In this document: positions 9,149 through 18,527 of the stretch, piece by piece | Layout of the letters: each line of letters opens with the position of its first letter | Position numbering within the stretch: position 1 is the first letter of the stretch | Source: Lachnospiraceae bacterium | GTDB lineage: Bacteria; Bacillota; Clostridia; Lachnospirales; Lachnospiraceae | Direction of reading: 5' to 3' | DNA: 64,000 bases | Assembly (NCBI GenBank): GCA_015057585.1 | Contig: SVEF01000007.1 | Coordinates: 1-64,000 of the forward strand | Notes under the pieces: generated by a model | Database searches by the model: none | Seen by the model: the letters and a program-made list of their open reading frames with translations, nothing else | Told to the model about the DNA's origin: nothing | Translations under genes and position numbers: made by a program

Positions 9149-11302
9149 GTGGAACTCGTAAGAAATAAGGAAAAAATTTCAGAGTACAGAAAGCGCGCAA
9201 AAGAACTTGTGGCGCAGATGACTTTAGAAGAAAAGGTAGAGCAGACATTAAACTGGGCTCCGGCAATTGAACGTCTCGGAATTAAGAAGTATAACTGGTG
9301 GAACGAAGCATTACACGGCGTTGCCCGTGCCGGCGTTGCTACGGTATTTCCGCAGGCAATCGGTCTGGCAGCTACTTTTGATGAGAATTTGCTGGAGGAA
9401 ATTGCGGATGCAATCTCTACAGAGGGTCGTGCCAAGTTTAATATGCAGCAGGCGACTGATGATACCGATATTTATAAGGGTCTGACTTTCTGGTCCCCGA
9501 ATGTCAATATTTTCCGTGATCCGAGATGGGGACGTGGTCATGAGACCTTTGGTGAAGACCCGTATCTGACCTCGAGACTGGGTGTCCGCTTTATTGAGGG
9601 CTTGCAGGGACATGATGAAAACTATTTAAAGGCAGCAGCGTGTGCAAAGCATTTTGCGGTACACAGCGGTCCTGAGGCTATCCGACACAGCTTTGATGCA
9701 GTGGCTACAAAGCAGGATATGTATGAGACATATCTGCCGGCTTTTAAGGCATGCGTGCAGGAGGCAAAGGTAGAGGCGGTCATGGGTGCCTACAACCGTA
9801 CCAACGGCGTACCTTGCTGCGGACATAAAGAATTACTACAGGATATTTTAAGAGATGCCTGGGGCTTTGAGGGCCATGTGGTCAGCGACTGCTGGGCAAT
9901 CAAGGATTTCCATGAGGGACACCTGGTGACCACAACACCGGTAGAATCGGTTTCCATGGCAATGAATAACGGTTGTGACTTAAACTGCGGCAATCTGTTC
10001 CACTATGTAAAGCAGGCGGTAGAGGAAGGAAGAGTTTCCGAGGAACGTCTGGATGAAGCGGTAGTGAATTTATTTACAACCAGAATGAAACTGGGTGTAT
10101 TTGATAAGCTGGAGGATAATCCGTTTAATAAGATTCCGTATTCGGTAGTCGACAGCAAGCCGATGCGTGAATTAAACCGCAGGGTAGCAGAAAAGTGTAT
10201 CGTATTACTTAAGAATGCAGATCATCTGCTTCCGCTTGACAAAAATAAACTGAAAACGATTGGTGTCATCGGACCGAATGCCAATAGCCGTGCGGCACTC
10301 GTGGGTAACTACGAGGGTACTGCATCCAGATACTGGACCGTATTAGAGGGTATTCAGGAGTATTTAGGCGAGGATGTGCGTGTGATGACCTCGGAGGGCT
10401 GCCATTTGTATAAGACAAAGGTACAGGGACTCGGTACGGAAAATGACCGTATGTCTGAGGTGCGCGGCGTTTGTGCGGAGAGCGATGTTGTTATTGTATG
10501 TCTCGGTCTGGATGCGACACTTGAGGGCGAAGAGGGCGATACCGGTAATGAATTTGCCAGCGGCGATAAGTTAAATTTAGATCTTCCGGGCTTGCAAAAT
10601 CAGGTACTGGAAGAGGCATATAAGTCCGGAAAGCCTGTCATTTTAATTATGCTCGCAGGTTCCGCAATTGCGATGAACTGGGCAGATGAGCATGTAGGAG
10701 CCATCCTTCAGGGCTGGTATCCGGGTGCAGAGGGCGGTAAGGCAATTGCAAATATTCTCTTTGGTGAAGCAAATCCGGAGGGTAAGCTGCCGGTGACCTT
10801 CTATCGTTCTGCAGAAGAACTTCCGGAGTTTACGGATTACAGTATGAAGGGAAGAACCTACCGTTACATGACAAACGATGCATTGTATCCGTTCGGTTTT
10901 GGTCTTTCTTATACAAGCTATGCATATGATAAGGCAGAGGCGGACAAGACAGAACTGGCTGACGACGGTATTGCCGTGAAAGCTACCGTAACCAATACCG
11001 GAAAGATGGCAGGAACGGAAACCGTGCAGGTGTATGTAAAGGTAAACCGTGAAGGTACACCGAATGCACAGTTAAAGGGCATCTGCAAGGTGGCTCTGGC
11101 AGCCGGTGAAAGTAAGGAAATTACGGTTTCTCTTCCGAAGGAAGCGTTTGCACTTTATGATGAAGAGGGTGCATTGCGATTATCCGAAGGTACGGCTACC
11201 GTTTATGTGGGTGGTCATGCACCGGATGCGAGAAGTACCGCGTTGACCGGAGCAAAGCTGCAGGAGATTACGGTGACTGTAAAGGAAGAAATTCTGAAAT
11301 AG
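9149..11302 (+). CDS. GH3 beta-xylosidase/beta-glucosidase
   Basis: This is a 717-residue cytoplasmic enzyme (no signal peptide) that releases terminal sugars from short oligosaccharides. The N-terminal GH3 barrel carries WNEALHGVAR and FPQAIGLAATFD, a pattern typical of beta-xylosidases of this family, and nucleophile Asp247 in VVSDCWAI. The alpha/beta sandwich (about 350-590) and a fibronectin-III-like C-terminal domain (about 610-710) complete the usual architecture. The start is the GTG at 9149, which has GGGAGG at 9138-9143. The frame is open back to an ATG at 9113, but that has no ribosome binding site. It sits 45 bases after the xylanase and 13 bases before the GH67 gene, so it is co-transcribed. 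Xylose release is the most likely role. Confidence 0.9.
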   Translation: MELVRNKEKISEYRKRAKELVAQMTLEEKVEQTLNWAPAIERLGIKKYNWWNEALHGVARAGVATVFPQAIGLAATFDENLLEEIADAISTEGRAKFNMQQATDDTDIYKGLTFWSPNVNIFRDPRWGRGHETFGEDPYLTSRLGVRFIEGLQGHDENYLKAAACAKHFAVHSGPEAIRHSFDAVATKQDMYETYLPAFKACVQEAKVEAVMGAYNRTNGVPCCGHKELLQDILRDAWGFEGHVVSDCWAIKDFHEGHLVTTTPVESVSMAMNNGCDLNCGNLFHYVKQAVEEGRVSEERLDEAVVNLFTTRMKLGVFDKLEDNPFNKIPYSVVDSKPMRELNRRVAEKCIVLLKNADHLLPLDKNKLKTIGVIGPNANSRAALVGNYEGTASRYWTVLEGIQEYLGEDVRVMTSEGCHLYKTKVQGLGTENDRMSEVRGVCAESDVVIVCLGLDATLEGEEGDTGNEFASGDKLNLDLPGLQNQVLEEAYKSGKPVILIMLAGSAIAMNWADEHVGAILQGWYPGAEGGKAIANILFGEANPEGKLPVTFYRSAEELPEFTDYSMKGRTYRYMTNDALYPFGFGLSYTSYAYDKAEADKTELADDGIAVKATVTNTGKMAGTETVQVYVKVNREGTPNAQLKGICKVALAAGESKEITVSLPKEAFALYDEEGALRLSEGTATVYVGGHAPDARSTALTGAKLQEITVTVKEEILK

Positions 11303-11315
11303 AGGCTCGGAGCAT

Positions 11316-13301
11316 ATGGAAACAAGGCAATGGACACAGCTTTGGCTGGAGTACAGAAAAGTAAAAAAGAAATACAACATACAAAGTGTAGTACTGACGG
11401 GATTTTCGAAAGAAAATCCCGTTATTCAAAATGCGGTAAAGGAACTGGAAAGAGGCTTTAGAGGTCTTTTGAGAGAAGGCTTGCCGGAGATTAGTTTTGT
11501 ACAGGAGGCGAAACGTCTTAATGGCGGGGAGTTTTCTGCGGGGAGTTTTTGCCTGAAGGAGCAGGACGGTATCGTGACGTTATCTGCGGCAGACGAAAGC
11601 GGCATATTGTATGCGGCGTTTCATCTGCTTCGTCTGATTGCTACGGAACAGGAGCTTACAGACGTACAGATAACAAAGATTCCGGATGCACCGCTCCGCA
11701 TGTACAATCATTGGGACAATATGGACGGCAGTATTGAGCGCGGCTATTCGGGGAATTCCTTCTTTTTTGAAAAGGATGAAGTGATTATCAATGAGCGTAC
11801 CGTAGATTATGCCCGTTTCATGGCAAGCATCGGAATCAACGGTGTGGTTATCAATAACGTAAATGTAAAGCAGGCCGCAACCTATCTGATTACGGAGAGA
11901 TATCTGGATAAGGTGGCCCGGCTTTCGGGACTGTTTTCCGAGTATGGAATCAAACTGTTTTTGAGTCTTAATTATGCGGCACCGTTAGAGCTTTCGGAGG
12001 TGGGCAGCGCAGACCCGTTTGAGGAGGGTGTTATCTGCTGGTGGAAGGAGAAAATGGCAGAGGTGTTTGCCAAGGTTCCGGATTTGGGCGGCTTCCTTGT
12101 GAAAGCGGATTCGGAGGGACGCCCGGGGCCGTTTACCTACGGTAGGACCCAGGCAGATGGTGCCAACATGCTTGCCGATATCATCAAACCGTATGGCGGA
12201 TTGCTGATATGGCGCTGCTTTGTATATAATTGCACGCAGGACTGGCGGGATTATAAGACGGACCGTGCCAAGGCGGCGTACGATAATTTCATCGGGATGG
12301 ACGGGGATTATCATGACAACGTGATTCTCCAGATTAAGAACGGGCCGATGGATTTCCAAATCCGTGAGCCGGTGTCACCGCTTCTGGGCGCGTTGAAAAA
12401 GACAAACCGGATGATGGAGGTGCAGATAGCACAGGAATACACGGGGCACCAGATTGATGTCTGTTATCTGCTTCCGATGTTTAAGGAAATCCTGGAATTT
12501 AAAACATATTGCAGGGAAACACATGATACGGTTGCAGAGCTTCTGACCGGACGATATGAAGAGCAGAAAAACTATGCTACCGGACTTGCAGCGGTCTGCA
12601 ACACCGGAAATGATGCCAATTGGACGGGGAATGTGCTGGCGGCTGCGAATCTGTACGGCTTTGGACGTCTGGCGTTTGAAAATACTCTTTCGGCAAAGGA
12701 AATTGCGGAGGAATGGATACGGCTGACGCTTTCGAACGAAAAGGATGTGGTAGAGACGGTGAGTGCAATCCTGCTTTCTTCCCGGGAAACCTATGAAAAG
12801 TATACCAGCCCTCTCGGGATTGGCTGGATGGTAACGCCGCATATTCACTACGGCTGCAGCGTGGACGGATACGAGTACTCCAGATGGGGAACCTACCACA
12901 GGGCAGACCACCTCGGAATCGGAGTGGACCGCACGGATGCAGGAACCGGATACGTCAGACAGTATTTTGAACCGGTTGCTTCTGCGTACAATGACATAGA
13001 TACCTGCTCGGAGGAACTTTTGCTGTTTTTCCACCACGTGCCGTATACCCATGTGTTGTCGTCAGGGAAAACTCTGATACAGCATATTTATGATACCCAT
13101 TTTGAAGGCGTGGAAGAAGTAGAATGTATGATGGCAGCATGGAAAGAGTTAAAGGACAGACTGCCTGAAGATGTGTTTGAAAATGTATGGGGACGCATGG
13201 AACGTCAGCTTGTCAATGCGAAGGAATGGCGCGACCAGGTGAATTCCTATTTTTACAGGAAAAGCGGAATTCCGGATGAGAAGAAACGAAAAATTTTTTA
13301 A
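11316..13301 (+). CDS. aguA: GH67 alpha-glucuronidase
   Basis: This 661-residue cytoplasmic enzyme removes (4-O-methyl)glucuronic acid from the non-reducing end of imported xylo-oligosaccharides. The signature RMYNHWDNMDG is present. The catalytic residues are intact: Glu267 in KADSEGRPGP as acid, Asp346 in NGPMDFQ and Glu374 in QEYTG as the base pair. Their spacing (79 and 28 residues) equals that of the characterised Geobacillus enzyme as I recall it (285, 364, 392). Length is normal for the family. The gene is last in the enzyme block and is followed by a terminator-like hairpin. A second, unrelated alpha-glucuronidase (GH115) lies 18 kb downstream. Confidence 0.95.
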   Translation: METRQWTQLWLEYRKVKKKYNIQSVVLTGFSKENPVIQNAVKELERGFRGLLREGLPEISFVQEAKRLNGGEFSAGSFCLKEQDGIVTLSAADESGILYAAFHLLRLIATEQELTDVQITKIPDAPLRMYNHWDNMDGSIERGYSGNSFFFEKDEVIINERTVDYARFMASIGINGVVINNVNVKQAATYLITERYLDKVARLSGLFSEYGIKLFLSLNYAAPLELSEVGSADPFEEGVICWWKEKMAEVFAKVPDLGGFLVKADSEGRPGPFTYGRTQADGANMLADIIKPYGGLLIWRCFVYNCTQDWRDYKTDRAKAAYDNFIGMDGDYHDNVILQIKNGPMDFQIREPVSPLLGALKKTNRMMEVQIAQEYTGHQIDVCYLLPMFKEILEFKTYCRETHDTVAELLTGRYEEQKNYATGLAAVCNTGNDANWTGNVLAAANLYGFGRLAFENTLSAKEIAEEWIRLTLSNEKDVVETVSAILLSSRETYEKYTSPLGIGWMVTPHIHYGCSVDGYEYSRWGTYHRADHLGIGVDRTDAGTGYVRQYFEPVASAYNDIDTCSEELLLFFHHVPYTHVLSSGKTLIQHIYDTHFEGVEEVECMMAAWKELKDRLPEDVFENVWGRMERQLVNAKEWRDQVNSYFYRKSGIPDEKKRKIF

Positions 13302-13332
13302 GAGAAAAGCGATTAAATGTGTGAAAATACCA

Positions 13333-13370
13333 AAGGAGAGCGTGAAATAATCGCTCTCCTTCTTGTATAC
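13333..13370 (+). terminator. Terminator-like hairpin after the enzyme block
   Basis: The arms AAGGAGAGCG and CGCTCTCCTT form a perfect 10-bp stem around a 9-base loop, followed by the T-rich CTTGTAT. The U-tract is imperfect, so some read-through into the transport genes is possible. Confidence 0.7.
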
Positions 13371-13438
13371 AAGGATAGTCAAAAATTGCTTTTTAGAAAA
13401 GCGACAGAAAATGTCAAAATGAATTTTGTTAGTCGAAA

Positions 13439-13467
13439 TTGACAGTTTGGATAAAAAATAGTATGCT
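13439..13467 (+). promoter_or_regulatory. Sigma-A promoter of the transport operon
   Basis: TTGACA at 13439-13444 and TATGCT at 13462-13467 are separated by exactly 17 bases. It lies in the 400-bp gap before the large binding-protein gene and predicts a leader of about 230 bases. A second candidate -10, TATAAT at 13580-13585, has no good -35 box. Confidence 0.65.
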
Positions 13468-13601
13468 TATTAAGTGAAAAGTGCACAGAAATGATGAAAA
13501 TGCTTACATTGATATTGAGCAATATGTGAAAAAATGATAGCAATGAATAAGAAGTCGAAAAGAAGAGGTTAGAGTATACTATAATGTATAGGAAGTACGG
13601 G

Positions 13602-13646
13602 GAAAAGCAGACCGGTCTGCTTTTCTGTGTCATATATGACACAGAA
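13602..13646. promoter_or_regulatory. Two abutting perfect 24-bp palindromes in the transport-operon leader
   Basis: Palindrome 1 (13602-13625) has half-site GAAAAGCAGACC. Palindrome 2 (13623-13646) has half-site TTCTGTGTCATA. Both are perfect and share three bases. They lie just downstream of TATAAT at 13580-13585 and about 55 bases before the ATG. No T-tract follows, so they are not a terminator. They may be paired operators for sugar-responsive repressors, or two overlapping RNA hairpins in the leader. Confidence 0.6.
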
Positions 13647-13701
13647 TAACCATTAAAGATAATATGGGTCAAAAACTATAAAATATAAACGGGAGGAAAA
13701 T

Positions 13702-16647
13702 ATGAAGGACGCTATTAGAAAATTACTTATTTTTATCGGAGTGATTGCATCTGCGGCAGTAATATTGTGGTTGTTCAATCTGCGTCCGGTGAAGAATTTT
13801 TCTGAGAAATATGCAGGGACGGATTTGACGGTAGATGCGGAAGGTGCCGTAATGGAGGGAACTTACAACGGCTACATACGGGAGCATGAAAATGCGGGCA
13901 CGCCGGAGCATACGGTGGAAATAGATTTGTTTTCTTACACGGAAGGAACCGGTGTGGAAATATATGAAAATTATATGGGTGAAGAGAAAGCGTTATATTC
14001 CGATACGGAGTCGTTGGTAACATGGGAAATCGATGTACCGGAAGCGGGCTTTTATAATGTTTATCTGGAATATATGACGGTGGAATCCAGAGGAGTCGCT
14101 ATTGAGAGAAAAATCTATATCAATGGAGAGCTTCCGTTTGATGATGCAGAAAACTTAACTTTTAGCCGCATTTGGACAGATGCCGGTGAACCGAGAGTGG
14201 ATAATCAGGGCAACCAGATTCGTCCGGCCCAGGTGGAAGTTTATGATTGGCAGTCGGCATATTGCAGAGATGATATGGGATATGTGATTGAGCCGTACCG
14301 TTTCTATTTTAATAAAGGCAAAAATACCGTTTCTTTCGAAGGTGTAAATGAACCGGTGGTACTGCGCAAGGTTTTGGTAAGCGCAGTAAAAGAATTGGAT
14401 ACTTATACGGAGTATCACGCTAAGGGTGGAAATGAGGCATCGGAAAAAGGACGTCAGTACATACAGGTATTGCAGGGAGAGGATGCGGTAAGACGTTCGG
14501 AACCTTCCTTATATGCAAAATATGACAAGGCATCTGCAAGCACGCAGCCATATAGTGTAATGAATACCATTTTAAACTATACCGGCGGTGATGCCTGGAG
14601 AGCTACCGGACAGTGGATTGAATGGGAATTCACCGTGCCGGAGGATGGCTATTACAGCATTATGATTAAAGGCCGTCAGAATTATGCACGTGGCTTGGTT
14701 GCTTGCCGCAGCCTGTACATAGACAATGAAATTCCGTTTGCCCAGATGCAGGAAATCGGATTTGCATTTGGGAATGACTGGAATACGCTTGTGCTGGCGG
14801 ATGAAAATGAGGTTCCTTATGAATTTTATTTGACCGAAGGAACACATACCATCCGTTTGGAAGCAACCTTGGGCGGAATGGGAACTATTTTATCTGATTT
14901 GCAGAGTTCCACATACCGTTTGAACCAGATTTATCGTAAGCTGTTGGTTTACGTAGGTGCTACACCGGACAAATACCGTGATTATCATATTGAAAATGTA
15001 TATCCGGAACTCCTGGAAGCAATGGAGCTGGAAAGCAAGCGTTTGTTTAAGATTGTTGATGATACCGTAGAATATACCGGACAGAAGGCAGATCAGATTG
15101 CAGCAGCACAGACTGTGGCACAGCAGTTGGAACGTTTTATAGAACGTCCGGAAAAGATTACAGTGGAATTTACAACGTTTAAGGATAATATTACGGCACT
15201 TGGTACTGCAATATTAAATCTGTCGGAAATTAAGCTGGATGTGGATTACATCACTGTGTTCGGTACAGATACAAAGCCGGAAAAAGACACAAGCAACTTC
15301 TTTGATAAGATGGCACACGAAGTGAAGGCGTTCGTAGCTTCCTTTATCGTGGATTATAATGCGGTCGGTGATGTATATGAGGACGGCGAAGAAGTCTTAA
15401 AAGTATGGGTTACCTCGGGACGTGACCAGGGTACGATTTTAAAAGCCATGATTGACGACAGCTTTACTCCTGAAACCGGAATTAAGGTAAATGTAGAGAT
15501 TGTAGACGCCGGCGCGGTATTAAGCGCGGTTATGGCAGGAAGAGGACCGAATGTACTTCTTTCGGCAGCTGCAGACCAGCCTTGTAACTTTGCACTTCGT
15601 GGCGCGGCAGAGGATCTTACCCAGTTTGCAGATTATAAGGAAGTATTTGCACCGTATACGGAGAGTTCGTACAGACAGTACCGTCTGGGCGACAGTATTT
15701 TCGGTGTTCCGGAAACACAAAGTTTCAGCGTAATGTTTTACCGTACAGATGTTTTGGAGGAACTCGGACTTGAAATTCCGCAGACCTGGCAGGATTTAAT
15801 TGAGATGCTGCCGACCATTCAGGGTAACAGCATGTCGGTAGGTATTCCGAGTGCGGCAGGAAGCAGCTCCACCGCCGCTGCAAGTACGGCGGTTGCCTCC
15901 AATAATCCGGATTTGACCTTATATTTCAGCCTTCTCTATCAGAAGGGTGGAGATGTGTATAATAAGGAAAGTACAAGAACGACGGTAAATGACGAAGCCG
16001 GCGTGGAAGCATTTGATGAATACACCAAATACTTTACCGACTATGGTATTCCGCAGATATACGATTTTGTCAGCCGTTTCCGTTCCGGTGAAATGCCAAT
16101 CGGCTTTGCGCCGTATGCGACCTATAATACTTTGATGGTATCCGCACCGGAAATCAGAGGTCTTTGGGAGTTCGGATTGCTTCCGGGCACCGAACGTGTG
16201 GATGAAAACGGAAACACCTATCTTGACCGTACTTCCTTCATCAGCGGTAATGCAACCATGATGATTACGACAGAAGATGAAGCCTTAAAGGAAAAGGCCT
16301 GGGAGTTCATGAAGTGGTGGGCAGACACCGAGACACAGGTCCGCTACGGACGTGAAATCGAAGCACTGCTCGGTGCATCGGCCAGATACGCAACTGCAAA
16401 CAAGGATGCATTTGTAAAGTTATCTTGGAGCGCAGATGACATTAAGGTTTTGGAAGAACAGTGGAACATGACGCAGGGTATCGAGGAAATCCCGGGCGGT
16501 TATTACACAGGACGTCACATTACCAATGCACTTCGTAAAGTAATTATTGATAAGGACGATCCAAGAGAAACCATCATTGATTATGTCATCAAGATTAATG
16601 AAGAAATTACAAAGAAACGTAAAGAATTCGGATTGCCGACAGAATAA
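13702..16647 (+). CDS. Membrane-anchored sugar-binding protein with N-terminal carbohydrate-binding-like modules
   Basis: This is a 981-residue protein, more than twice the usual length of a sugar ABC binding protein. It starts with an uncleaved-looking membrane helix (residues 7-25, no lipobox). Two beta-sandwich modules follow (about 65-235 and 250-420), each with YxF-x-K/EGxxTxxxE-type strands that recall CBM6/CBM35 or galactose-binding-like domains. A helical spacer leads to a family-1 extracellular solute-binding domain (about 564-981) with the GIPSAAGSSST and YRTDVLEELG regions typical of carbohydrate importers. GGGAGG precedes the ATG. The two permease genes follow directly, so it is the receptor of the first importer. 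The extra modules suggest it grips a polymer or long oligosaccharide before transfer; that is inference. Confidence 0.82.
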   Translation: MKDAIRKLLIFIGVIASAAVILWLFNLRPVKNFSEKYAGTDLTVDAEGAVMEGTYNGYIREHENAGTPEHTVEIDLFSYTEGTGVEIYENYMGEEKALYSDTESLVTWEIDVPEAGFYNVYLEYMTVESRGVAIERKIYINGELPFDDAENLTFSRIWTDAGEPRVDNQGNQIRPAQVEVYDWQSAYCRDDMGYVIEPYRFYFNKGKNTVSFEGVNEPVVLRKVLVSAVKELDTYTEYHAKGGNEASEKGRQYIQVLQGEDAVRRSEPSLYAKYDKASASTQPYSVMNTILNYTGGDAWRATGQWIEWEFTVPEDGYYSIMIKGRQNYARGLVACRSLYIDNEIPFAQMQEIGFAFGNDWNTLVLADENEVPYEFYLTEGTHTIRLEATLGGMGTILSDLQSSTYRLNQIYRKLLVYVGATPDKYRDYHIENVYPELLEAMELESKRLFKIVDDTVEYTGQKADQIAAAQTVAQQLERFIERPEKITVEFTTFKDNITALGTAILNLSEIKLDVDYITVFGTDTKPEKDTSNFFDKMAHEVKAFVASFIVDYNAVGDVYEDGEEVLKVWVTSGRDQGTILKAMIDDSFTPETGIKVNVEIVDAGAVLSAVMAGRGPNVLLSAAADQPCNFALRGAAEDLTQFADYKEVFAPYTESSYRQYRLGDSIFGVPETQSFSVMFYRTDVLEELGLEIPQTWQDLIEMLPTIQGNSMSVGIPSAAGSSSTAAASTAVASNNPDLTLYFSLLYQKGGDVYNKESTRTTVNDEAGVEAFDEYTKYFTDYGIPQIYDFVSRFRSGEMPIGFAPYATYNTLMVSAPEIRGLWEFGLLPGTERVDENGNTYLDRTSFISGNATMMITTEDEALKEKAWEFMKWWADTETQVRYGREIEALLGASARYATANKDAFVKLSWSADDIKVLEEQWNMTQGIEEIPGGYYTGRHITNALRKVIIDKDDPRETIIDYVIKINEEITKKRKEFGLPTE

Positions 16648-16664
16648 GAAAGGAGTGACACATT

Positions 16665-17603
16665 GTGAAAGAGTATTTTCAGAAATACCTGATGCTGCGC
16701 AAGCATAATTTTCAGGTAGCCGTAAAAAAAGCAAAACAAAGAAAAATGTGTTATGTATTTCTGGCACCATATGCAATTCTGTTTACCACCTTTATAATTT
16801 TGCCGGTAATCACTTCGATTTATTACGGTTTTACCTACTATAACATTTTGGAGCCTGCCAGGTTCATCGGCTTACAAAACTATATCAGTTTAATTCTGGA
16901 GGATGATATCTTTCTCCAGGGTGTGAAAAATACCTTTATGATTGCGGTAATTACAGGTCCAATCGGATATATCGGTTCATTCCTGTTTGCATGGCTGATT
17001 AATGAATTGCCGCGATGGGTGCGTACGATAGCGGTTATTATCTTCTATGCACCATCGATTGCAGGTAATGTATACGTTATCTTTTCACAGTTATTCCGTG
17101 GTGATGCGTATGGCCATATCAATGCATTTTTGATGGATATCGGTATTATTGACACACCGATTCTGTGGTTGGTAAATCCGGACTGGATGCTTCCGATTTG
17201 TATGGTAGTTATTCTCTGGACCAGTTTGGGTGCAGGATTCCTTTCTTTCGTAGCCGGTCTTCAGGGTGTAGACCAGGCACAGTACGAAGCGGGTTATATG
17301 GACGGTATCAGAAACCGTTGGCAGGAACTTTGGTACATAACGCTTCCGGGCATGCGTCCGATGCTGATGTTCGGTGCGGTAATGTCGATTACACAGTCCT
17401 TTGGTGTATGTGACGTAACGATGACACTTTGTGGATATCCAAGTACGGACTATGCCGCAAGAACCATCGTAACCCACTTGTACGACTATGGTTTTTCCAG
17501 ATTTGAAATGGGTTACGCATCCGCGATTGCAACGATATTGTTCTTAATGATGATTTTATGTAACAAAGCAATTCAAAGTCTGTTGAGAAGAGTAGGAACC
17601 TGA
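16665..17603 (+). CDS. Sugar ABC transporter permease, UgpA/MalF type
   Basis: This is a 312-residue integral membrane protein with about six helices and the binding-protein-dependent permease domain. The EAA loop that contacts the ATPase is visible as EAGYMDGIRNRW. The start is GTG at 16665 with AGGAGTG at 16651-16657. The gene lies 17 bases after the large binding protein and 1 base before its partner permease, so these three form importer 1. No ATPase gene occurs in the window; Gram-positive importers of this class commonly share a distant MsmK-type ATPase. Confidence 0.88.
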   Translation: MKEYFQKYLMLRKHNFQVAVKKAKQRKMCYVFLAPYAILFTTFIILPVITSIYYGFTYYNILEPARFIGLQNYISLILEDDIFLQGVKNTFMIAVITGPIGYIGSFLFAWLINELPRWVRTIAVIIFYAPSIAGNVYVIFSQLFRGDAYGHINAFLMDIGIIDTPILWLVNPDWMLPICMVVILWTSLGAGFLSFVAGLQGVDQAQYEAGYMDGIRNRWQELWYITLPGMRPMLMFGAVMSITQSFGVCDVTMTLCGYPSTDYAARTIVTHLYDYGFSRFEMGYASAIATILFLMMILCNKAIQSLLRRVGT

Positions 17604-17604
17604 T

Positions 17605-18501
17605 ATGAGCAAAAAGAAGCAAAAAGAACCAAAACCATACAAGAAAAAGTTAATAAAAAGAAGAAAACCGAACCGTTCCATTGCGGGCGATATTGGCCTG
17701 TATCTGTTTTTGGCGCTGGTTGCAGTAGCAATGGGATTTCCGTTAGTGTTTGCGGTCAGTAATGCATTAAAGCCTTTGGACGAACTTTTTATGTTCCCGC
17801 CGAAGTTCCTTGCACAAAATCCGACCGGGGATAACTTTTCGGATTTGTTTGTTACCATGGGAAAGAGCTTTGTCACCTTCCCAAGATACGTATTTAATAC
17901 GGTATTTATTACAGCGGTTGGTACAGCCGGACACTTAATCATTGCTTCCATGGGTGCTTTCGTACTTGCAAAGTATGAGTTCCCGGGCGGAAAGACATTT
18001 TTCAAACTGGTAACGGTTGCGATGATGTTCTCCGGTTATGTTACGACAATTCCGACCTATGTAATCTTAAATAATCTGAATTTAATTGATACCTACTGGG
18101 CGGTTATTATTCCTGCCTTTGCAGCACCGATGGGATTTTTCCTTATGAAACAGTTCATGGAAGGTATTCCGATGGCTCTGATTGAAGCTGCTAAAATTGA
18201 CGGCGCGAGTGAGTGGAGGGTTTTTTCAGGAATTATCATGCCAAACGTAAAACCGGCGTGGCTGACACTGATTATTTTCTCGGTACAGAGATTATGGAAT
18301 GATTCGGCAGGAACTCTTATCTATTCCGAAGAGAAGAAGACTTTGGTACATGCACTCCGTCAGGTACAGGGCGGCGGTATTGCAAGACAAGGTCAGGCAG
18401 CAGCCGTTACTGTAGTTACGATGGTTGTTCCGATTGCTATTTTCATTATGTCTCAGAGCCAGATTCTGGAGACAATGGCAAGTTCGGGTCTGAAGGATTG
18501 A
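17605..18501 (+). CDS. Sugar ABC transporter permease, UgpE/MalG type
   Basis: This 298-residue membrane protein is the second permease of importer 1. The N-terminus is very basic (KKKQKEPKPYKKKLIKRRK), then come six predicted helices, with the EAA loop EAAKIDGASEWRVF near residue 194 and the family ending in MASSGLKD. It follows the first permease with a one-base gap, so translation is probably coupled. The next gene starts 26 bases after its stop. Confidence 0.9.
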   Translation: MSKKKQKEPKPYKKKLIKRRKPNRSIAGDIGLYLFLALVAVAMGFPLVFAVSNALKPLDELFMFPPKFLAQNPTGDNFSDLFVTMGKSFVTFPRYVFNTVFITAVGTAGHLIIASMGAFVLAKYEFPGGKTFFKLVTVAMMFSGYVTTIPTYVILNNLNLIDTYWAVIIPAFAAPMGFFLMKQFMEGIPMALIEAAKIDGASEWRVFSGIIMPNVKPAWLTLIIFSVQRLWNDSAGTLIYSEEKKTLVHALRQVQGGGIARQGQAAAVTVVTMVVPIAIFIMSQSQILETMASSGLKD

Positions 18502-18527
18502 TGATTATCATATACAGGAGAAAGCTT

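Noticed and set aside
13602-13646. The palindromes as a Rho-independent terminator
   Set aside because: No T-tract follows either arm, and they lie between promoter candidates and the gene they would have to permit.
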